Assembly (NCBI GenBank): GCA_016198605.1
Contig: JACQIG010000030.1
Span: 1 to 9,582 of the forward strand
DNA: 9,582 nt
Origin: Candidatus Aenigmatarchaeota archaeon
GTDB lineage: Archaea > Aenigmatarchaeota > Aenigmatarchaeia > QMZP01
Direction: 5' to 3'
Under the pieces are notes generated by a model. It saw only the letters and a list, made by a program, of their open reading frames with translations, did not search any database and had not been told where the DNA came from. The number at the start of each line of letters is the position of its first letter. Within the stretch, counting starts at the first letter, position 1. This document shows, one piece after another, positions 1 to 5,358 of the stretch. A program made the translations under genes and the position numbers.

Positions 1-177
1 ATATTCGCTGACACCCCGCTTCGCCATCATTGCCCTGTGAATCTCATAAACCACTAATGTTATCTCGGCCTCTTCTGGGGCGTCCCTGAGCCTTCTGGTG
101 GCACCCTCAATATTCCATGCCATGTATTCCTCATCGTTCATCCCTGCCCCCGGTTCTACCTGTATCCTGAGTGTCAT
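1..177 (-). CDS. Unrecognised gene, 5' part only, downstream of rps7
   Basis: The reading frame starts at ATG (177-175) and stays open for 59 codons to the window edge, so the 3' end is missing. It begins MTLRIQVEPGAGMNDEEYMA and continues as a soluble, charged alpha/beta-looking sequence with an acidic stretch (residues 34-39, PEEAEI) and a basic, Met-rich helix near residues 47-55. I do not recognise a family, and it is not S10, EF-1alpha or another usual str-operon protein. It lies 9 nt after the rps7 stop codon and in the same direction, so it should be co-transcribed with rps7. An AAGGA-like ribosome site sits just ahead of the start. That the gene is real is supported by the tight spacing and clean frame. 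Its function is unknown. Confidence 0.6.
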   Translation of the reverse strand, partial: MTLRIQVEPGAGMNDEEYMAWNIEGATRRLRDAPEEAEITLVVYEIHRAMMAKRGVSEY

Positions 178-186
178 TTTCTGTCC

Positions 187-789
187 TTACCTCGCGCCCT
201 CGGCTTCCTTCTCTATCCTGTTCCTCTCCTGTATCGGGAACGCCTTGGGGTCGTTGTTCGCCGCGGCTATGAGCTCGTCCGCTATTACCTCGGGTAGCGG
301 CTTCCTGTTGTGGAACTTGGCCCTGTAGATGCCCTGCGCCATGTGCCTCAGGGCAAGATCAAGCCTCCTCTGGGGGGAGACTATTACGGCTTTCCTCGCT
401 ATTGTCCCGCCCATCCTGTATGATGCCACTTCCTCCAGAAGGGAGGAATTCTCCAGGGCCTTGATCAGGACCTGTATGGGATTCTTCTTTGTCTTTTGCT
501 CTATTATCGCGAAAGCACCCTTCAGGTTGTTGTAAAGGGTTATGCTGTTCCCCACGCACTTGCCTGAATTCAGCTTGTGCTTCTTTCCCCTGTGGCCCGG
601 GACCATCATCTTGTTCATCAGGCGCTCCACGATGTTCATCCTGCTCTTGTGCAGCGTGTCCTTCCCGTATTTCCCGCCGCTCCTCGGGATCACCATCTGG
701 GTCCTGTTTATCTGGCTCCTTATGCCCGGGTCGTCTATCACCACCTCAGACATGTCCCACCTGTTGAATAAGAGCAATTTTGCTTCCAT
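187..789 (-). CDS. rps7: Small ribosomal subunit protein uS7 (archaeal S7)
   Basis: This protein binds the 3' major domain of 16S rRNA and nucleates assembly of the 30S head near the E site. The 200-aa product carries typical archaeal S7 signatures: an N-terminal NRWDMSEVVIDDPGI segment, KSRMNIVERLMNKMM (about residues 48-62), NPIQVLIKALEN, then SPQRRLDLALRHM and the C-terminal ELIAAANND block. Length fits archaeal S7, which is longer than bacterial S7. The start is a choice between ATG at 792 and ATG at 789. An AGGTGG ribosome site at 800-795 leaves 2 or 5 nt respectively, favouring 789. A GTG at 798 lies inside that site and is unlikely. The gene follows a 49-aa membrane-protein gene with a 9-nt gap, and rps12 lies further upstream in the same unit. 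Confidence 0.95.
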   Translation of the reverse strand: MEAKLLLFNRWDMSEVVIDDPGIRSQINRTQMVIPRSGGKYGKDTLHKSRMNIVERLMNKMMVPGHRGKKHKLNSGKCVGNSITLYNNLKGAFAIIEQKTKKNPIQVLIKALENSSLLEEVASYRMGGTIARKAVIVSPQRRLDLALRHMAQGIYRAKFHNRKPLPEVIADELIAAANNDPKAFPIQERNRIEKEAEGAR

Positions 790-794
790 CATAA

Positions 795-800
795 CCACCT
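795..800 (-). promoter_or_regulatory. Ribosome binding site of rps7
   Basis: AGGTGG on the minus strand complements the archaeal 16S 3' end (anti-SD core CACCUCC). It overlaps the TAG stop codon of the preceding 49-aa gene (801-799) and decides the rps7 start: ATG at 789 has 5-nt spacing, ATG at 792 only 2. Confidence 0.7.
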
Positions 801-948
801 AAGATGCCACCACAAGGAAAGCGCCAAAGACGCCCAGCATCACCGCAGTCCACAGGTTTATCGGCGTCTTCGGCATGGTCACACCCAGGACTACCAATCC
901 AAGGCCGATGAGCCTCACTGCCGTCCTTAGAGCGCGCCCCATGGTCAT
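799..948 (-). CDS. Small two-helix membrane protein, 49 aa, family unknown
   Basis: The frame runs from ATG (948-946) to TAG (801-799). The product starts with a short basic segment (MTMGRALRTAVR) followed by a hydrophobic stretch (about residues 13-24), a short Pro/Lys loop (MPKTPIN, 25-31) and a second hydrophobic stretch (about 34-48). This predicts a helical hairpin in the membrane with the N terminus probably inside by the positive-inside rule. A GTGAT-type ribosome site lies just upstream. It begins 5 nt after the 45-aa gene's stop and ends within the rps7 ribosome site, so it looks translationally linked to the ribosomal genes. I do not recognise it; it does not look like SecE. Short length leaves some doubt, but frame, spacing and topology agree. 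Confidence 0.6.
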   Translation of the reverse strand: MTMGRALRTAVRLIGLGLVVLGVTMPKTPINLWTAVMLGVFGAFLVVAS

Positions 949-953
949 AATCA

Positions 954-1091
954 TCACATCAAGTATCCGCTTGTCCCTCTTCCGTACAATCCAATTTCAA
1001 CCTCTGCCAATTCGTCTCTTATAATGCCTAACTCTTCAGATGACTTTCTTATGAGACACTCCGCCTCTTTAAAGAGATCATGAATTTCCAT
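954..1091 (-). CDS. Small acidic orphan protein, 45 aa, after rps12
   Basis: The frame runs from ATG (1091-1089) to TGA (956-954). The product is acidic and largely helical: residues 1-32 form a predicted amphipathic helix with a regular spread of Leu/Ile and Glu/Asp/Lys, containing one Cys (C12), and end in a Gly-rich tail (GLYGRGTSGYLM). The start lies 2 nt after the rps12 stop codon, with a G-rich segment at the end of rps12 able to act as ribosome site. The next gene starts 5 nt after its stop. I recognise no family. The coupling to rps12 suggests constitutive co-expression with the ribosome. A role as a ribosome-associated peptide is inference only. Confidence 0.5.
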   Translation of the reverse strand: MEIHDLFKEAECLIRKSSEELGIIRDELAEVEIGLYGRGTSGYLM

Positions 1092-1093
1092 AC

Positions 1094-1516
1094 TCAGGCC
1101 CCCTTCGGCTTCTCCTTCCTGCCGTGGACTATTTCATTCAGGGACACGCCGTTGACGGCCATGACCTGGTATTTTATCCCATGCATTGACCCCACTGCTC
1201 CCCCTTGGGAAGCGCCCAGGCCCGCCAGGGTGACCTCGTCGTGCTCGTCTATGTGCTTTATCGCGCCGTCCCCCGGCACGAATGCAGTAACCTGTATGCC
1301 GTTCTTCACCATCTGGCAGCGCACGCACTTTATTATGCCGGAGTGGGGCTGCTTCTGCTCCACGCCCTTCTTCTTGAGCACTATGGCCCTGCCCATGGGC
1401 GCGCCCTCTAGCGGATCCAGCTTCCAGAGCTTCAGCAGCTTCCTCTTGTACTTGGTGGACTTCCACCTGAACTTCTTCCTCTTCTTCACCATGTTCCTGC
1501 CTGCGAATTCGCCCAT
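1094..1516 (-). CDS. rps12: Small ribosomal subunit protein uS12 (archaeal S12), divergent
   Basis: This 140-aa protein sits at the interface side of the 30S subunit, where its loops touch the decoding centre and help monitor codon-anticodon pairing. Archaeal features are clear: a basic N terminus (residues 10-28), DPLEGAPMGRAIVLKKKGVE (34-53), QVTAFVPGDGAI, IDEHDEV and a GRKEKPKGA tail. Two normally near-invariant loops differ from the family. The KQPNSAxRK motif reads KQPHSGIIK, keeping the Pro and Ser that contact rRNA at the A site. The PGVR loop reads HGIK. The start is ATG at 1516 with a CAGGTG ribosome site 4 nt upstream. It is the first gene of the minus-strand ribosomal unit and is divergent from EF-2. 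Confidence 0.95.
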   Translation of the reverse strand: MGEFAGRNMVKKRKKFRWKSTKYKRKLLKLWKLDPLEGAPMGRAIVLKKKGVEQKQPHSGIIKCVRCQMVKNGIQVTAFVPGDGAIKHIDEHDEVTLAGLGASQGGAVGSMHGIKYQVMAVNGVSLNEIVHGRKEKPKGA

Positions 1517-1520
1517 AGAA

Positions 1521-1526
1521 CACCTG
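1521..1526 (-). promoter_or_regulatory. Ribosome binding site of rps12
   Basis: CAGGTG on the minus strand ends 4 nt before the ATG at 1516. A clear site here implies an mRNA with a 5' leader, which matters when choosing between the two candidate TATA boxes for this unit. Confidence 0.6.
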
Positions 1527-1537
1527 TATAGCTATGC

Positions 1538-1550
1538 AATATATATGCGG
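1538..1550 (-). promoter_or_regulatory. Candidate TATA box of the rps12 operon
   Basis: On the minus strand an AT run (GCATATATATTGC) follows a purine-rich BRE-like GAAAAAG. Its centre is about 26 nt from the rps12 ATG, which would place the transcript start almost at the start codon and conflicts with the presence of a ribosome site. An alternative box is the minus-strand reading of 1579-1587 (CTATTTAAG), which would give a leader of roughly 37 nt. I cannot decide between them. Confidence 0.4.
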
Positions 1551-1578
1551 CTTTTTCAATGTAAATAGTAATACAATG

Positions 1579-1587
1579 CTTAAATAG
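1579..1587 (+). promoter_or_regulatory. TATA box of the EF-2 gene
   Basis: CTTAAATAG lies about 48 nt before the EF-2 ATG. A transcript starting about 26 nt downstream would have a leader of roughly 20 nt, enough for the weak ribosome site at 1622-1625. The same segment read backwards could serve the divergent rps12 unit. Confidence 0.5.
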
Positions 1588-1630
1588 ATTAAGAGGCATA
1601 GAAATAGAAAATTACAGGAACGTGGCTTTG

Positions 1631-3826
1631 ATGGCAAAGGACAAGACGCAGCTCATCAGGGAACTGATGCGCCAGCCTGAATTCATCAGGAACATAGTGA
1701 TTGTGGCCCACATAGACCACGGCAAAACCACACTTTCTGATAATCTGGTAGCCGGCGCGGGGATGATATCCGAAGAGCTAGCAGGCAAGCAGCTCTTCAC
1801 GGACTTTGACGCGCAGGAGCAGGAGAGGGGCATCACCATTTACGCCGCCAACGTGTCAATGGTCCATGAGGTGGAGGGGAAGGATTATCTCATCAATCTT
1901 ATAGATACGCCCGGGCACGTCGATTTCGGCGGTGACGTGACCCGCGCCATGCGAGCCGTGGACGGGGTGATGGTCGTGGTGGACGCGGTGGAAGGCGTGA
2001 TGCCGCAAACGGAGACAGTGGTCCGCCAGGCCCTGAAGGAAAGGGTGAAGCCCGTCCTGTTCATCAACAAATCTGACAGGTTGATTAAAGAGCTGGAACT
2101 CACACCCGACCAGATGCAGGAGAAGTTCAAGGAAGTGATAACAGAAGTGAACATGCTGATACAGAAATACGCCGAGCCTGAATACAAGGACAAGTGGGTC
2201 GTGTCGGTGAACGACGGTTCTGTCGCTTTTGGCTCCGCAACCAAGAACTGGGCTGTATCCGTCCCGCTGATGCAGAAGAGCGGCATAACGTTCAAGGAGA
2301 TAATAGAGGGGGTCAAGTCAGGCAACGACAAGGAGCTGGCAAAGAGGGCCCCGCTGCACAAGGTGGTGCTGAACATGGTCATAGAGCACCTGCCAAACCC
2401 CCTTGTCGCGCAGAAGTACAGGATACCCAAGATATGGCCGGGAGAGGCTGACTCGGATGTCTGCAAGGATATGATGGTATGCAACCCGGAAGGGAAGCTG
2501 GCGGCCATAGTGACCAAGATTTACCCCGACCCGCACGCGGGCTTTGTCGCCACGGTCAGGATATTCTCCGGCAGGATAGTCAAGGGCCAGGACATCTACC
2601 TTGTGAGCAGGCTGAAGACGGAGAAGGTGCAGCAGGTTGCCGTCTACCGCGGGCCGCAGCGCGTGCCCATGGAAGAGGTGGTCGCGGGGAACATCTGCGG
2701 CATTGTCGGGCTGAGGGACGCGTTCTCCGGCGAGACCATCTGCGACCCGAACAGCATAATCCCGGCCTTTGAAGTGATAAAGCACCTGTTCGAGCCAGTG
2801 GTGACCAAGGCCATAGAGCCGAAGCAGCCCAAGCAGCTTTCAAAATTAATAGAATTCTTGAAACGGGTGAGCAGGGAAGATCCTACCTTGCAGATAAAAA
2901 TTGATGAACAAACCGGGGAGTATTTGGTGTCAGGCCTTGGCGAACTGCACATCAACGCCAAGGTGGAGAACAAGCTGAAGGAGGAGGGCATAGAGGTGGA
3001 CATTTCCCCCCCGATAGTCATATACAGGGAAGGCGTGAGGGACGCCACCCCAAGCGCGGTGGAGGGCAAGTCCCCCAACAAGCACAACAGGTTCTACGTA
3101 ATCGCAGAGCCGCTGGAGCCTGAGATATACGAGGCCATGGTAAACGGCGAGCTGCCCTCGGACGCGGAGCTGAAAAAGAAGGACCTTGACATCCAGGCCA
3201 AGCTCATAGGCCTCGGGCTGGAGAAGGATGAGGCGAAGAAGATAAAGCTCATATACGGCAGGAACATCCTCTTTGACATGACGCACGGCGTCCATGCAAT
3301 ACTGGAGATAATGGAGATGGTGAAGGAGGCGTTCGTGGAGACGATGAAAGAGGGCCCGCTGGCCAGGGAGCCCGTGGCCGGCGTGAAAGTTAAGCTGATG
3401 GACGCCAAGCTCCACGAGGACGCGATACACAGGGGCCCAGCGCAGGTGATACCCGCAATGAGGAGGGCCATAAGGTCCGCGATGGTCCACGGCAAGGCAT
3501 TCATCTACGAGCCGAAGCAGGTAATAAGGATTGACGTCCCGACTGAGCACATGAGCGGCGCCATGAAGGAGGTCCAGAACAGGCGGGGGCAGATACTCGA
3601 CATAAAGGAGGAACGCGGAGTCTCTGTAATCAAGGCCAAGGTCCCTGTGGCGGAGATGTTCGGCTTCAACTCCGCGCTCAAGTCCTCCACGGGCGGCCAC
3701 GGCTTCTTCTGGCTGATAGACATCGCCTACGAGCCTCTGCCCAGGGAGCTGGAGCTCAAGGTCGTGGCCCAGATAAAGCAGAGGAAGGGCATCACCGAGG
3801 AGAAGGAAGAGGAAGAGGAGGAGTAA
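1631..3826 (+). CDS. fusA: Translation elongation factor EF-2 (aEF-2)
   Basis: This GTPase moves tRNA-mRNA through the ribosome after each peptide bond. The 732-aa product has the usual archaeal length and order: G1 AHIDHGKT (residues 26-33), switch I ending RGITI (66-70), G3 DTPGH (92-96), G4 NKSD (146-149), then domains II-V. The domain IV tip LHEDAIHRGPAQ contains His600, the residue converted to diphthamide in archaeal and eukaryotic EF-2. Domain V has the SSTGGHGFFW segment. Oddities are a Tyr after RGITI, where most relatives have a polar residue, and a C terminus of almost pure Glu (EEKEEEEEE). I chose ATG 1631, preceded by GTGG at 1622-1625. The GTG at 1622 is a possible but weaker start. 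It is divergent from rps12. Confidence 0.97.
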   Translation: MAKDKTQLIRELMRQPEFIRNIVIVAHIDHGKTTLSDNLVAGAGMISEELAGKQLFTDFDAQEQERGITIYAANVSMVHEVEGKDYLINLIDTPGHVDFGGDVTRAMRAVDGVMVVVDAVEGVMPQTETVVRQALKERVKPVLFINKSDRLIKELELTPDQMQEKFKEVITEVNMLIQKYAEPEYKDKWVVSVNDGSVAFGSATKNWAVSVPLMQKSGITFKEIIEGVKSGNDKELAKRAPLHKVVLNMVIEHLPNPLVAQKYRIPKIWPGEADSDVCKDMMVCNPEGKLAAIVTKIYPDPHAGFVATVRIFSGRIVKGQDIYLVSRLKTEKVQQVAVYRGPQRVPMEEVVAGNICGIVGLRDAFSGETICDPNSIIPAFEVIKHLFEPVVTKAIEPKQPKQLSKLIEFLKRVSREDPTLQIKIDEQTGEYLVSGLGELHINAKVENKLKEEGIEVDISPPIVIYREGVRDATPSAVEGKSPNKHNRFYVIAEPLEPEIYEAMVNGELPSDAELKKKDLDIQAKLIGLGLEKDEAKKIKLIYGRNILFDMTHGVHAILEIMEMVKEAFVETMKEGPLAREPVAGVKVKLMDAKLHEDAIHRGPAQVIPAMRRAIRSAMVHGKAFIYEPKQVIRIDVPTEHMSGAMKEVQNRRGQILDIKEERGVSVIKAKVPVAEMFGFNSALKSSTGGHGFFWLIDIAYEPLPRELELKVVAQIKQRKGITEEKEEEEEE

Positions 3827-3830
3827 AAGG

Positions 3831-3839
3831 TTTTAATTA
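3831..3839 (+). promoter_or_regulatory. TATA box of the rhodanese-MBL gene
   Basis: TTTTAATTA lies 4 nt after the EF-2 stop codon with its centre 25 nt before the ATG at 3860. No ribosome site precedes that ATG, so the transcript is probably leaderless. Confidence 0.55.
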
Positions 3840-3859
3840 TCTGACTCCATCTTAATCCT

Positions 3860-4936
3860 ATGGAAATAACATCCCAGCAGCTCAAGGAGAAGCTCCAGAA
3901 AAAAGAGGATTTCCTCCTCCTTGACGTAAGAAGCCCGGAAGAATTCAGCACGTGGAAGATAGATGGCGCAGTGAATATCCCGATGCAGGAACTGCAGCAT
4001 GGCATTGGCGGGCTCCCGAAAGACAGGGAAATAATAGCTATCTGCGCGCATGGCATAAGGTCAGGGATGGCCGCGGATTTCCTGAGGGAGAGCGGGTTCC
4101 GCGCTTCCTCCGTCTCCGGCGGCATGGCAGCCTGGAACTCGGTTTATGACATTGTCCCGCTTGCTGAAAAGGACTTCAGGCTCTACCAGATGAAAAGGAT
4201 AGGAAAGGGATGTGCGGGATATTTCCTTGTTTCAAATGGAAGCGCGGCTGTCATTGACCCCACGACCCACACCGGAGAGTATCTTAAAATAGCCGAAAAG
4301 CTTGGATGCAGGATAACGGCGATAATAGACACGCACCAGCACGCAGACCACATATCCGGCGCGAGGCTCCTGAGGGACGCAACAAAGGCTGATTTCCTGC
4401 TTAACCCGCTGGATGGCTACGGTTTCCCTGGATTCAGGGAAATGGAAGACAATTCCACGGTAAACATAGGCGATGTGTACATAGAGGTGCTGCACACCCC
4501 GGGCCACACGAAGGGCAGCACGTGCCTTTCCATAGAAGGGAAATTCCTGCTCACGGGCGACATACTATTCACCGAAGGCATTGCCCGTCCCGACCTTAAG
4601 GACAAATCGGAAGAGTACGCCGCGCAGCTCTATGGCACATACCAAGACAGGATTCTGAACCTGCCTGATGGCATTGTTGTTTCGCCGGCACACTATAAGG
4701 CAGCGCTAAATCTGGGAGAGCCCGTGGCCAGGACATTGGAATGGATAAGGAAAAACAACAGGGCCCTTGAGCTTTCAAAGCACGAGTTTATCAAATATGT
4801 CACCTCCCACATACCCTGGAAGCCCTTCAATTACGAGAGGATAATAGCCGTGAACAAGGGCGCTCTGGACATGACGGAGGACGAGATAGCCGAGCTTGAG
4901 TTCGGGGCGAACAGGTGCGTCCTTGCGACTTCTTGA
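3860..4936 (+). CDS. Rhodanese / metallo-beta-lactamase fusion, persulfide dioxygenase-like
   Basis: The 358-aa protein has an N-terminal rhodanese domain (about residues 1-100) with DVRSPEEF and an active-site loop CAHGIRS whose Cys62 would carry a persulfide. A metallo-beta-lactamase domain follows (about 105-280) with THQHADH (His159, His161, Asp163, His164), HTPGH (His216), TGD (Asp234) and PAHY (His278). These residues fit the iron-binding set of the ETHE1-like persulfide dioxygenase group. The C-terminal HIPWKPFNYERIIAVNKG block is also typical of that group. The likely job is handling sulfane sulfur: transfer or oxidation of glutathione-like, CoA or protein persulfides, in the cytoplasm. 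Known fusions of this type often have the rhodanese domain at the C terminus; here it is N-terminal. Substrate and metal are inferred from family only. The start at 3860 fits a leaderless mRNA. Confidence 0.88.
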   Translation: MEITSQQLKEKLQKKEDFLLLDVRSPEEFSTWKIDGAVNIPMQELQHGIGGLPKDREIIAICAHGIRSGMAADFLRESGFRASSVSGGMAAWNSVYDIVPLAEKDFRLYQMKRIGKGCAGYFLVSNGSAAVIDPTTHTGEYLKIAEKLGCRITAIIDTHQHADHISGARLLRDATKADFLLNPLDGYGFPGFREMEDNSTVNIGDVYIEVLHTPGHTKGSTCLSIEGKFLLTGDILFTEGIARPDLKDKSEEYAAQLYGTYQDRILNLPDGIVVSPAHYKAALNLGEPVARTLEWIRKNNRALELSKHEFIKYVTSHIPWKPFNYERIIAVNKGALDMTEDEIAELEFGANRCVLATS

Positions 4937-5248
4937 TCAAACATAACCTTCCCAAGGAATTCCCATCCATTTGTACGCCTCCCTCTGGCGGTCAGTTTCC
5001 TTCCGGATATGATTTTCAATGGCGGCTATCCCGCTGGCTTCCCCAGATAGAACCACCCTGATATGTGAAACAGGCCAGTCGTTAGAATCATGATACTCAA
5101 CCATCACTCCAAGGCGGTCATTGTTCCATTTTGTGTATTCCGGAAAATGCTCCACCAACTTCGTGCCTTCTACATGTTCAATGAACCGCCCAAATGCAAG
5201 GTCGCTGTAAAAGCCTTTAGGAATACCGCGGAATATTTCCTTTTGCAT
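4937..5248 (-). CDS. Orphan soluble protein, about 103 aa
   Basis: The frame ends at TGA (4939-4937), directly abutting the stop codon of the convergent rhodanese-MBL gene. Two ATGs are possible: 5260 (107 aa) and 5248 (103 aa). A TATA box centred near 5275 lies about 27 nt from 5248 but only 15 nt from 5260, so I prefer 5248 with a leaderless mRNA. The product is soluble, rich in aromatic and charged residues (FRGIPKGFYSDLAFGRFIEH early, EAYKWMGIPWEGYV at the end), with no membrane segment, no Cys and no motif I recognise. The middle (VMVEYHDSNDWPVSHIRVVL) looks like paired beta strands followed by a helix. Its DNA seems more AT-rich than its neighbours, which may mean a separate origin. Function unknown. 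Confidence 0.65.
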   Translation of the reverse strand: MQKEIFRGIPKGFYSDLAFGRFIEHVEGTKLVEHFPEYTKWNNDRLGVMVEYHDSNDWPVSHIRVVLSGEASGIAAIENHIRKETDRQREAYKWMGIPWEGYV

Positions 5249-5270
5249 AATCTTTCCCATAGGAATAAAG

Positions 5271-5280
5271 CATATAAACA
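5271..5280 (-). promoter_or_regulatory. TATA box of the 103-aa orphan gene
   Basis: TGTTTATATG on the minus strand is centred about 27 nt upstream of the ATG at 5248, a normal archaeal TATA-to-start distance for a leaderless transcript. Confidence 0.5.
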
Positions 5281-5286
5281 GCTTGA

Positions 5287-5302
5287 TATCGGATGACCGA
5301 TA
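5287..5302. promoter_or_regulatory. Palindrome between divergent promoters, possible operator
   Basis: TATCGG and CCGATA form a perfect 6-bp inverted repeat with a 4-nt spacer (ATGA). It lies 6 bp from the minus-strand TATA box and directly against the plus-strand TATA box, where the BRE should be. A dimeric regulator binding here could block or recruit TBP/TFB on both sides. AGCTTG occurs on each side (5280-5285 and 5313-5318). Confidence 0.4.
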
Positions 5303-5304
5303 AG

Positions 5305-5312
5305 TTTAAATA
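5305..5312 (+). promoter_or_regulatory. TATA box of the secreted-protein/ABC operon
   Basis: TTTAAATA gives an expected transcript start near 5334 and a leader of about 25 nt before the ATG at 5359, consistent with the AGGGG ribosome site at 5348-5352. A second AT run (TATTTAAAATTTA, 5336-5348) is closer and would give a start near the third in-frame ATG at 5368, which fits the ribosome site less well. Confidence 0.5.
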
Positions 5313-5358
5313 AGCTTGCGCCAGAATATAATGGCTATTTAAAATTTAGGGGCATCAC

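Noticed and set aside
1622..1630. GTG start of EF-2 at 1622
   Set aside because: ATG 1631 gives the usual archaeal N-terminal length and leaves GTGG available as ribosome site.
1134..1637. Minus-strand open frame of 167 codons overlapping rps12
   Set aside because: It is a frameshifted shadow of rps12 with low-complexity Glu/Ala/Arg content.
2930..3700. Long minus-strand open frame of 256 codons inside EF-2
   Set aside because: It is a shadow of the EF-2 gene: composition mirrors the antisense codons, there is no ribosome site, and EF-2 is unambiguous on the other strand.
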